Positions 16,601-27,400 of a DNA stretch of 64,000 nucleotides are shown piece by piece; the first letter of the stretch is position 1, and every line of letters starts with the position of its first letter. The stretch is from Camarhynchus parvulus (Eukaryota; Chordata; Aves; Passeriformes; Thraupidae): the NCBI RefSeq assembly GCF_901933205.1, contig NC_044572.1, forward strand, positions 91,726,965 through 91,790,964. The letters are read 5' to 3'. A model generated the notes under the pieces. The model was not told where the DNA came from. It worked only from the letters and a program-made list of their open reading frames with translations, and searched no databases. Made by a program: the position numbers and the translations under genes.

Positions 16601-18580
16601 ATAAGGTAGTTTCAGGCATTTCCACATTAGTACTTCACAGCAGAGAGACCATTATTTTTGTTGCTTAGGACCAAAACCCACATCTCAGTATACTTATAAG
16701 GCTTTTATTTGAAGTAAAACAAACAAAAATCAAAGTCTGTCATTGTCTTTAATCAAGAAGTTGGAACACTGATTTTTATTTGTTATGGAGTGAGAGCAGA
16801 TGGTCTCACAGGCCCCGTTTCCTACATTTCTATTCAGTCACAATTTAGGCAAGCCTAAATCTATATTCTTGCAAGCCTATTCCTTCATTTCTACTCCATT
16901 CCCACCCTTAAAAGTTTTCCTAAATCTTTGTGCAACCTTTTCATCATGGATGTGGCAATGGATGACTGAAGGACCAGAGAAGACAGTGAGGACTATCTGT
17001 GGTCAGATAAACACCCTCAAGACATGTTTGGCCACAGTTTTAAGTTCCATTTAGAAGGTACAAGGTGGTTAGGGCCAATTCCTATGCCTGCTTAGTCTGT
17101 GTTACGTTCTCCTCTCTCAGTTATGCTGGGGTTAACCTGGAGCCTTAAGAGACACACTGGTGCAAGCTTGCCAGCATAGCTGCAGGGGTAGCTCTGTTTC
17201 TGCTCCAGCCTTGGCCTCCAGCCCTTTGCTGAGCTGTGTTGCTGGCAGGCATGTGCCTAGTCCTATAACCTGCAGCTTCTGTTCACTGAATCTCATGGAT
17301 TCCACTTGGACCTGACCTGCTGTCTCACATTTACCTGATGATTGCTGTGACTGTCAGCAGCTGCTACTGTCACCAGGCTGCCCCACTTGGGTACTGTGCC
17401 CTGGTCGGTGAGGTCACTGTCCTGTGGTGTGATCTCCCCTGACTTTTCACTGCCATCCCTTGCAGAGCAGCCCCAGTCCTGATGCTTCATGGCAGGTAGG
17501 TTGGACCACCTCAGTCCTGAGGCTGCCTGCGTGGAGCCTGGCCTTCAGGCTTCGCATCAGCTGCAGATTAGGCTCAGACTCCTGCAGGAACCTGTGGTCA
17601 ATGTGTAGGAGTGTGGCAGAGCACTGCAGGCTGCTTCAAGATCTCTTGCTTTCCATCTTGAGGAGCCTGATCTAGGAAGAGATATCCCTGTCCATTGAGG
17701 GAGGGTTGGATGACAGTCTTTAAAAGTCCCAGCCACCTTTCTGTGGTTTTATGGTCTTCCAGAACCATTCAGTGGGACTGCACAATTATATTAAGATTTA
17801 TTAGTTAGATATCGCTAATCTTCACAGCCCATCCAGGTACTATATATCCCAAGGGACATTAGGTGATCAGCAGTAGTAATAGCCCAGAGCAATGTGGATT
17901 GTGACTGTGTGGAAGACAGTGGCCATGGGGTCCAAAACCAGGTCACTTAGTTCATTTAAACAGTTTTTGGAGGGACCACAACTGCAGTGGCTAAGCACTG
18001 GAGTGCTGGAGCTCCATCAGGGGAAGTAATAATACACAATAAATACACAAATCAGTTGACTCTGGAAACTGTGTATGAAAAGCAAGACCCTTTAAAGTCT
18101 ATGTCTGTATGTGACCCTCAAAATGAGATGGTTAGGACTGGCCTACCCCAGAGCTTGGGCTTGTTCTGGTGGTAGGGCAGAATAGAAGCACCACTCTTGG
18201 TTCTTGTGTTGCCTCAAGAGTGCGCTACCACTCCTCAGAGGCAGCTTGGATTGCCAGGTCCTGTTTGTCTCAGATGTAAAATTCCTATTTGTGGGAGTGA
18301 TCTGTCTAAAGAAAAAGACATGGGGGCATGGCTCCTGCTTTGGGGTTGATTGGTGGACAGTACAGCCCCTATGGCCCAGAGACATCTGTTTCCATAGTGA
18401 AATGCCAGCCAAGACTTCAGCAGGACAGTAAGGCAGGATGTGGTGACTGCATCTTTCTGTTCCTCAGGAGCTTTGTGTGCTTCTCACACCCATGGGAAGT
18501 GAGATCCCTTTGAGGAAGGTAGCACTAGAAGAGCCATGACACTGGAAAAGCCTGTTTTGAACCATCAGAAGAAGCTGGCA
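16601..18580. other. Intergenic, possibly the outer part of the decayed Ty3 element
   Basis: No gene is recognised. The stretch from about 17.1 to 18.6 kb is less AT-rich than its surroundings and lies directly before the reverse-transcriptase fossil in the same orientation. It may be older gag/protease sequence, but I found no diagnostic motif such as a zinc knuckle or an aspartic-protease triad. Confidence 0.35.
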
Positions 18581-18589
18581 AACTCTAAG

Positions 18590-18990
18590 AAGCGCTGCAC
18601 TTCCTGCATGCTAGAGGGGAATGAGCGGAAAAGTTCTTTCTGAACCAGATACAGACACTATGAGGATCTTGTGGTACTGTTTGGTCTCTCCTGTGCTCTG
18701 ACCACCTTCCATGGTTCTGCACATTGTGTGCTGCATAGTCTGCTTGATAACTGTGTAGTGGTATTCTCAGCATCTTCATGTTGTCCAGCGCTCAACAGGC
18801 ACATAGGCTAGGACAGGGATGTCCTAAGTCACTTCCGGCAGTGGTGACTCCGCATCAAACCCCAGGAATCAGCTCTTTTCAACAGCACAGGGTAGAGATC
18901 CTGGCATACCTGGTGGACCCTGACTACTGGCATGTTGATCCCAGATAGGTTGAAGCCACCTTAAAATGGCAAGCTCCTGTGAAGGGTCAG
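18590..18990 (+). pseudogene. Decayed Ty3/gypsy-type reverse transcriptase fragment
   Basis: Two blocks in different frames read as the central part of a Ty3/gypsy (Metaviridae, sushi/RTL1-like) reverse transcriptase. Block 1 (about 18599-18804) contains GNERKSSF, a stop, then TRYRHYEDLVVLFGL, matching the family pattern G-E-W-K-T-A-F-x-T-x-Y-G-H-Y-E-x-L-V-M-P-F-G-L. It continues with TTF and LLDNCVVVF where family members have ATFQ and VVYLDD. The catalytic DD pair is gone. Block 2 (18841-18990) contains VEILAYLV and, after VDPR and a stop, VEATLKWQAPVK, matching the F-L-G-Y-x-I and M-D-P-x-K-V-x-A-V-L-x-W-P-x-P region. Spacing and order fit. Stops and a frameshift show it is dead. No LTRs were found. 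Confidence 0.75.
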
Positions 18991-19133
18991 AAAGACCCAT
19001 ACTTTTTTTTGACCAAAAATGTGGAATACTGGCAGTGGAGGTAGAGTGTCAGATCCAGAAATTAAATCTGTGATTGTTGTTAAATGTTTTCAGATTCTGC
19101 TGTGACTTGTGTTTTTATGGTCTCATGAGCCCT

Positions 19134-19274
19134 GAGGTTGGCTCAGTTGATGAAAGCAGGATGCTAATAATGTCAAAGTGGTGGGCTTGATCTAGCATGG
19201 GCCATTCACTTGAGAGTCAGACTCAATGGTCCATGTGGATCCTTTCCAACTCAGACTATTTGGTGATCCTGTGA
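19134..19274 (+). mobile_element. tRNA-Ile-derived SINE with CR1-like tail (TguSINE1 type)
   Basis: The head GGCTCAGTTGATGAAAGCAGG...GATGCTAATAATGTCAAAG follows tRNA-Ile(AAU), with A box, anticodon arm (CTAATAA) and a decayed B box (GCTTGATCT). It continues through the 3' acceptor GGGCCA into TCCTTTCCAACTCAG and a worn TTTGGTGATCCTGTG CR1 tail. This tRNA-Ile plus CR1 tail structure is known from zebra finch. It is many substitutions away from an intact tRNA, so it is a SINE copy and not a tRNA gene. Confidence 0.85.
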
Positions 19275-19321
19275 GGGTATTTTTCTTTTCTCTTGAGCAT
19301 CTGTTCATTTAATCTCATAGG

Positions 19322-19470
19322 GTCATAGAATCATGGAGTGGTTAGGATTGGAAGAGATATTAAAGATCATCTTGCTCCAACCACTCTGCCATGGGCAGAG
19401 TCACCCACCACCAAACCAAAGCTGGTTGCTCAAAGCTCCATCCAACCTGGTCTTTCCCTACTGCTGTTTT
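19322..19470 (-). repeat. CR1 LINE 3' fragment, antisense
   Basis: It starts GTCATAGAATCATGGAGTGG and continues GGTTAGGATTGGAAGAG...TCCAACCACTC and CTCCATCCAACCTGG, the reverse complement of a CR1 3' end. It lies about 50 bp after the SINE. Confidence 0.9.
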
Positions 19471-20116
19471 AAAGACCCACACATGAAAACAAAGTTTTAG
19501 GTTTACAAAAGAAAGAGACTTATCATTTCAGAAGTACAGGCACTCAGTTCCTTATTTTATCACAGTGTAGCTTTGTTTCCTCTCTACTTCCTCTCCTCCT
19601 TTTTGGAAATCCAACAAGAATCTTGATTAGGGACATAGAATCCAGGATGTTTTTTGTCAGTGACAAAATTCCTGTCAATTAAATGGAAGCAGCTCCATCA
19701 TGAGAGGACAGTAAGTACTCCCATATTTTCCAAGGCAGCATGTTCTAGGCTGTATCAAGTACATTTTGTTGTGCTGTCTCTAGACCAACATAATATGAGA
19801 AAACAAGGCTGACCAGTGTTGAGTTTCCAAAAAGGCAGGTTTTTAAACAGTAATTTTTTGTACCTGTTTTGAATCTGTTTCAGAAATCCATACTTTTTCC
19901 TCTCTTCTTCTTTATTTAAATAAATAAATTATTTATGAGAATTTTCTTTAAATCAAATTACATATGCCTTATGCAATCCGCTGTCACAAGAAATATTAAA
20001 ATATTGGTCTAGTATTATTAAACAAGTTATCATTAGTCTACAAGAAAATGAAAGTTTTAAATTCATATCCCAGCAGTGTGGCGTGAAGCATGATGCAACA
20101 AAATGGCAGCAAGGAG

Positions 20117-20296
20117 GATCTCTTTTTTTTTTTTTTTCTTTTCCTCTCCTCTCTTCTCTCCTCTCCTCTCTCCTTTTCCCTCCTTCCTCTCCCTCCTCCT
20201 CCTCCTCTCTCTCTTCTCCTCCTCTCCCTCTCCTCTCCTCTCCTCTCCTCTCCTCTCCTCTCCTCTCCTCTCCTCTCCTCTCCCTCCTCTTGCATA
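20117..20296. repeat. Long polypyrimidine tract, (TCCTC)n at its right end
   Basis: About 180 bases that are almost purely C and T on the plus strand. They start with a T homopolymer, pass through imperfect TCTCC/TCCTCC repeats, and end in a run of near-perfect CTCCT pentamers. Several long open frames over this tract (LLSSP-type) are composition artefacts. Confidence 0.95.
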
Positions 20297-23200
20297 TTCT
20301 GCTACCTTCTCTTACACCCCAAATAAATAAAAAGAAGCCAAATAAAGAAGTTGTTTAAAGCATAATTGGAAAAATAAGGGCAGAGTATGTGCAGGGTATT
20401 AGGTGTAAGCAAAGAGAGGCAAGGATAAAGGTGATCAGGCTTTAGAGTTTCTTCACTTACCTTCTTAATACTGTGGGTTGGAATGTGCAGACAGAATTGT
20501 CCTTCTTCAATAACCTTTAATCTAGTTAATCAGATAGGCCACAAAAAATAATTTATTATGCATATTTTTATGCACTCTTTTTCAGATTCTAAAAAGAAAT
20601 CTGAAAATTTTGTGATAAAACCAACCTGACACTGCTGCCTTTTTCCTTTTCCCCTCCCCCTTCATTGCTATTTTTTACAATTTTACACGATATAAAAAAT
20701 TTATAGATTGTAACATTTGCATGGAGTCTATAAAAACCTCATGCTGCATTATCATATTGGTAAACTTTATTATTTTTTATTATGGCTTTATTCTCTCTCA
20801 TGGATGAAATGGCTGATATTTTATTTTGAATTGTAATTTATTATACAGTTAGTATCACAGGGGTATTTTTAATGAAACAATAACTGCAGAATACTGAAAA
20901 AATATAGTATTAAGGAAGAGGTATATTCAATAACATGAATGTTAACACAAACAGTAGAGAAGGAAAGGCATTTTAATTATAGTTATCCTTATCTGCTTTT
21001 ATGGTGAAAGTAGAATGTGTGATCCAAAGAGAAATAAATTAAGGGTTGGTCTCTATTGATTTATGGGTGTGCAGTTCTTTAGTTCCCATTATTCTATGCC
21101 CAAGATTAATTGAGTTAGTCCCACATTTTTGTACTGTTAGTCATATGAGAAAACCAACAAGTTTCACCTCATGAACTCTGAGACAGATCTATTAACATTA
21201 TAGTACCTTTATGACTCAAATTTTTTCTGCACTGAAAGAGAGAAAAAGTGTAATGACTGACAAAATGAAAGTAGAAATCATTTGGAGTGGTTTTATATGG
21301 AGAAGGGGAGCAAAAGTTGCTAAGTTTACAAACCCATATGTAAGATAATCAGTCTTGGGGAAATTGGTCTTCAAGCAACCTACTTTACAGGCACACATGC
21401 ATATTTTGACTTAATGAACTTTTCCTCACACAATTATGCACAGAACTCCTGTGCTTTATAGCCAGCTTTGTGAAAGACAAAAATCTTGTCTGATTTACTC
21501 TTTTAAAACCTGGCCTAGGATTAGCCCTGTAAACAAACCTACAGCTGAACAAGGTGCTGTGCACAGTACAAACCTCGTAATGATTGACTGCAGGAAGAGA
21601 TCCTGACCACCCGCTGCTGTAGGAACACAGGACAAGAGGACAGAGAACTGTGGAAGCATGAAACATAGCTGGAACCTGTCTCCCATTGGACCCCTCTTTT
21701 AGCACCTGGCAAGAGACAGAGCAGTTCCCTACTTCCTCCCCCTTTTAACCCCTGTTTTCTTAACAAACTGAAAGTCAAGAAGCCTGACATGACAAAGGAC
21801 ATCTTGGTGGGACCTAGCAATGAGTCTAGGTCATTTGATGCCCCATCAAGGTGAGAGAGGTCCAAACAGAGTTCCTACAAGGACAGTGCAGAACATGAAG
21901 TGCCCCCACTGAATGAAGTAGGGGCTCAGCAGTGGTCAGTGAGAAGGAAACCGTGTTGGTGCTGATAAAGGAAACATCATTCAAATAGGTCAGGGAGAAA
22001 TCCAGGGCAACTTCCACTCCCAGGTGTCTCAGTTTCTCTCCCATCAAACCTTTCTCTTACCTCTCCCACGTGTGTGGATTTGGTAATCAGCATAGAGCGC
22101 CCAGGAAGCAGGAAGGACCATTCAGTCACTAAGGAACAGGGAGCCAGAAGCTGTGAGCCATGAAGTGGCCATCCCACAGTGTCCAGGCAAGGTGAGCAGG
22201 GCAGACCTGGAGATGTGGGAGTTACAGATCATAGCTGTTGCCCAGCTCTGAACTTAGCAGAAACGAAACCAGAAAGTAGCCTTTGCTCCTTTCTGGTAAT
22301 TTGCTATCAGCTAAACCAGGTAAATTGCTATCAGCTGGGTGAATGCACTGGCTGTGGAGCTATAGGTTTTATTGGTTTAATAAAAACAGTGCATATACAC
22401 CAGCACAACTCAGCATGGCTTATAACATGCAAACAACAAAAGTGATGGTCCAAATACAGTAATTGCTTAGAAAGTCCATCAATACTTGTGATTAGGAGCT
22501 GGAAACGATATTAGCACACAAATAATACTAGACATAAGCATTTGCTTTCAGACAGATCCTGCTGAAAACAGAACATAAATCTAATCTGATTCTTGATCCA
22601 TATTTGGACCTCTTCTGTTCTTTGGCAGAATGCCAAACCATGGAAAAATTAATCAAGAGACCACCCATATACCACATATAGTGCTTGAAAGACATTAAAA
22701 GAGACAACTCTCTTCCTGAAACAGTTCCTGACTGAGGAAAAATGTATGTATTGACATAAAAAGCAATATACTAAGAGAATTCTGCCAAGAAGGGATATTC
22801 TATTCATCCAGTACCAGTGTCTGATTTAATAATACTTAAAGGAGAGGATGCTTTGTCACCTATTCTAGCAGCATGTAGTTTTCTGCATAGAAGTATATTC
22901 TTCTAACACTTTAGTGGGAATTCAAGACAAGAATTTGGCACTTTTAACTTAAGATACCAATTTGTGATTTACTGTGAATAAAATCTTCATCTATGAACTT
23001 TTAATCACTAAATCTATATGTAAGTTCATGATAGGTGAGAGGGTAAAATTCCCCATCTTGCATTCCTGTTACCTTTCATAAATAATCTGGCATGCTCAAG
23101 TCTTGAAGTACTTTCTGTATACATGAACCCACTGTGGAGAGCCGACCTTTTGAGTGAGAGGTCCAGTCCAGGCTCTCCTCCATGGGGATAAAAATGGAGG

Positions 23201-23518
23201 GTACTGTGGCACAGTAAGGTTGCCTTCTGCCTATATATTCTTAAAGGGAAGTCAGTTCCTAGAACTTGGGGGATTATGGGGTTGTTAGTGAGACATTTCT
23301 AGAGACTGAAGTAGATATCAATTTGAATTAAATTTGCAATATTCTCTGCAGTGAGTAGGGGCACTTAAAATTTGGTAATTGCTTTGGGTTTGCAGAAGAG
23401 TTGTTCAGGAGAGAGGAAAAACTGTTCTAAATCCAAGCTGTTACTGGGCTGAAAGCAGCCACACCTCAAGTCCAGAAAGGTTATATTTGCATCGATACCT
23501 TGTGTTTGCTGTGTCCTC
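20297..23518. other. Intergenic DNA, no gene recognised
   Basis: AT-rich up to about 21.2 kb, then mixed composition. Open frames overlap on the minus strand around 21.4-22.2 kb but show no domain, and no splice context supports them. I cannot assign a repeat family here. Confidence 0.5.
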
Positions 23519-23566
23519 CACTCCCTGTCCCCTTGTGCAGTACTTTGGACAAGGGGACAGGGAGTG
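23519..23566. repeat. Perfect 18 bp inverted repeat, 12 nt loop
   Basis: The arm at 23519-23536 (CACTCCCTGTCCCCTTGT) is exactly complementary to the arm at 23549-23566. The loop is 12 nt. The bases just outside do not pair, so the stem ends sharply. Confidence 0.9.
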
Positions 23567-24277
23567 CAAGTTTGCTTTTACTGGTTTCGTTTCCTCAATC
23601 ACTTCACCTCTGCACTTCACCTCTGGATTGTTAATTGTGATACAAAATACCCCTTCCTATTGCGCAATACTCAGGAATCTGTTCTCATCTCTGTCTCTTC
23701 CTAGAATGGCCTTCGTGGTCAGCATGTGCAAGAAGAAAGGAGCAGAAGTTGCTGCCTGCTGTGATTAATGCTTTGTGTAATTGTCTGTGGCATTGAGATG
23801 CTGTTCTCTTATGAGCCTGTGAAAGCCCTACAGAAGAGTGAAAGAAAGAGTAAATCTGCAATACAGTGTGTTCTGTGAGACCTCTTCCAATGACCATGAT
23901 ATGAATTTGGAAAAAAAGATCCCTGGTGCTCACATGCCAGTATTCAGCCACTGTAATATTACAGCTGCTTGGATGGAAACTCCTCTGGATAATAAGCAGA
24001 TGATAAACAGGCAGGAAGATCAACTCCTTTTACAACTTAATTCAAATCTCCTCTCTCTTGCTTGCGGGATTCATCTAGTTTTCACCTTTCTCCTTTAAGA
24101 ATCCTTTTGTATCAGATTCTCTCACTCAGGCAAAGATCAAGGTCATTTACAATGGCAATAGAAAGTTGATTAAAACAAATAACAAAGGCTGTAGTGTCAG
24201 CAAGTTAAAAAAACCTTAAGAGCATTAAATGAGCAAAACTAAGGCAGGATCTAAGTCTGATTGATTCCAACAGTAGG

Positions 24278-24488
24278 GTTCATGTTTTTCCTTTCCACAG
24301 GACTCTACATCTTTGTTCCACCATAGTGATTCTGGGCTCAAAATTTGCCTTAGAACTGTACTGTTAAACACTGATGCACAAAGGTTTCATGTTTTTCCTT
24401 TCCCCAGGACTCTACGTCTTTGTTCCACCATAGTGGTTCTGGGCTCAAATTTGCCTTAGAACTGTGCTGTTAAACGCTGATGCATAAA
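24278..24488 (+). repeat. Tandem duplication, two copies of about 105 bp
   Basis: Copy 1 (about 24278-24382) and copy 2 (about 24383-24488) both run from CATGTTTTTCCTTTCC through GACTCTAC and TTTGTTCCACCATAGTG to GTTAAAC. They differ at only a few sites. Neither copy contains a plausible coding frame. Confidence 0.9.
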
Positions 24489-27400
24489 AGGGCCAAGCAA
24501 TTGATTCCCAATGCTTCTGTAAAATGACAGGCTACACTACACTCATTCCAGGCCTTTACAAGGTGAGCAAAGTAAGTTCACATTTGAAACTCTCACCTCC
24601 CCAAAATACTTAAATTGGCCGTTTTTCTGTGTTTGGTGCTGGTATTGGTGGACAGGGACAAGAAGGATAAAACCGGTTTTTCAACTTTGAAATGTTGTTT
24701 GTATTTCTTCCCTAACAGACTCCCTTTGCTAATTGCAAAGAATATTTCAACCCCTACAGAGGAAAAGAGCAGGAGAAAAGGATGGGGGTGGGCCTACAGC
24801 CAGAAAGTTATCCATAGACTTTCAGACGACATCTCATTTAAGCTGATGAAACTCACTTTCACATGAGTTGTGACATAACCATGGCAGGAACTGACAAGTG
24901 TCAAAATCTTGCGGAACAAATAAGATTTCAAGTCCTATTCCTCTGTACCAAAGAAGAGCCAGCAAATGCTATACATTTATTCTGCTTTTTCTGATGGCAC
25001 CAACTCCTCTCAGCAGCTTCACTGGCACTCTGAAAGCATGTCCAATTCTTCCATTTACTTAGAATAGCTGCTGATATTTAACCTGAACTTTCCTGGCTTT
25101 TTCATGGAGACACCTTCCTAAATATCACTGCTGTGGGGAATAAAGAGTTACTCGATGCTCTGTCATCAGCACTGGGGGTTCTGTGCAGATTCTGGAGTCC
25201 AAGGAGTAACCTCAATGTTCTACTGGCACACCAGTGTCTTAACAGAACAAACCAACAAGCATGGACCTTGGCACAAAGGAAAAATAATGGTAAGAAAGAG
25301 ACAGATGTATGTATAACTAGATCATGGTGTCCAAGGGCAAACAGGGAAATTTCCAGCTTTTTCTCCCTCACAGTCACGTCCTGCACTGGGGGATACTGTG
25401 ACCTCTTTCAACTAATCCAGTCCTGTGGCCTGTTTTTTTCCAGAATAATGTCTGTCTGAATGATCAAGATGAACCACAGTACAGGGTGTCATCCTTGGAG
25501 CCCCTCTCATCATCACACAGCGCAGACAATAGGGGCAGTGAGTGCACCAGGTGGGCCTATATTGTGTAAGGAGAAAAAATGAGAGAATTGCTCTTGAAAT
25601 TCTGGCACACTTTCAGCTACTTTATAGTACAGACAAGGCCTGGGACCATAAAAGCCCTGAGAAATGGGTAGCACAGGCTCACACCAGTCTGCTCACTCAT
25701 CCATCTAGGACAGGATGATCCATCTAGGACTGTTTAACTTACCAGCAGTAAATAGTTTATTCAGTGTCTTATCTGCAGCCACCTCAAGCAACACAAATCT
25801 CTTCATTATTTATTGTTAGTGCCTCATGATTTGACATTTAATTTAAGTCTTTCGCTGTGTCTTGCCCAGAAGCTTTAGCATTATAAATAGGGAAGCACTT
25901 TCTTTCCCATTTAAGAACTAGCCAGAAGGATTTAGATCTGTTTGATGAACCTTTCCATAAGGCTTGCATCATGTTGTCATAAGTGGGTGATGCTCAGAAA
26001 ATTTCAGGCTTCTCTGTTATGAGGAAAGTTACCTAATTGCTGAAGGAACTGTTGCTTCAAAGCATTTATCCATGGACAGACATGTTTCCATAAATACTGT
26101 AGAGATTAGGGAGTTTTTTCTTGTGTTTACAGTTGCAACCTTCTTTACAAACAGCTGGGTAGTTTTTGACAGACTTTATTTTCTTTCTGTTACAAAAGCA
26201 TCCTTGGCACTTGGGATACCAGGCATTTTGACACTAGGAGCAGTCAGGTTGGCCACACACAACATGCCCTTGGCAAATCCATGTTGAGTAGTGCTGATTG
26301 CTTTCTTCTACTTCTGCTTAGGTGTGGCTGCCAAGAGGATGTGCTCTGTGATCTTTCCAGAGAGGACTTTCACTGTGTGCTTTTCTTACTGTACTTCATC
26401 CTTACTCATGCTGCTTTACCCTTTACAGTATCTCAGATGCTGTATTACATTTATTCGTAGCCTCCATTCTCAAACCAGAAGGTTAATGCCAAATCCAAAC
26501 ATCCTCCAGATGCAAAAACTTTCCAATAAAAAGAAAAATAAGAGATTTCTCTTAATCGAAACAGGCTGTTAAGGCCTAGAAGAATCTAAACGAAGCAGCT
26601 ACTCATTGCTCTTCCAAGAAAGCCTCTCAGTCCTTTTTAGCACGGTCTGAAACCTGTCCAAGCAGCTGGAACTGAGAAGTAAATCAGGCCATCTGGTCTT
26701 GGGAGACCTCACCTATGTAATAGATTGACCACTTTGTCATTAATGGCTTTTCAAAGCACCATAAAAGCATTTCCAGCACTTATGCTTACACAGGTAGTCA
26801 CTTGTATTAGTGCTTGAAACCTCTTTATATTAAATGCTCATACTATACCTATTAACTTAATGCCTGAGTAGCATACTACATGGCCTCAGAAATCTCCTGG
26901 AAACAGGAAAATAATATTCCCTTCAACTTACAGGCAGGGAGAAGTCCAAATATTTTAAGCTCTCTGTGCTCAACTTCTGTCTTCTGACAAGACTTGCCCT
27001 TTCATTTCTGAAAACAGGACTTTGTTTCTGTTCCTTGGGCCCTGCCATGCTGATCACAGGCACACAACGTTGGAGTGTGCTCCTTGGATGCAGAAGCTGC
27101 AGTCTGGGACATCAGGAAGAGATCTGGCAAGTCACACAAGCCAATACCATCACAGAATTAATGTCTCTGGCTTGGGCTAGAGATGATGGGCACCACAGAC
27201 TCTTCCTCCTCCTTCCTCTGCCAGCAGCTTCTGCGTGGACTGGACCCACCAGGCCTGCCCTAGGATCTGCTGGATCAGGTTCCCTGGCTGAGGAAGCAGC
27301 TGCCCCAAAGGACCTGAGCCTTCTGAACTGCTCAGCATTTTCCTTGGAGCACACACTGATCTTATCCATGTGGGATCTGTGTCCATACTTACAGAGACGT

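Noticed and set aside
19134..19210. tRNA-Ile gene
   Set aside because: A and B boxes are degraded and the sequence runs straight into a CR1-type tail. It is a SINE copy.
20038..20358. Several long Ser/Leu/Pro or Arg/Glu-rich frames
   Set aside because: All read the polypyrimidine tract and are low-complexity artefacts.
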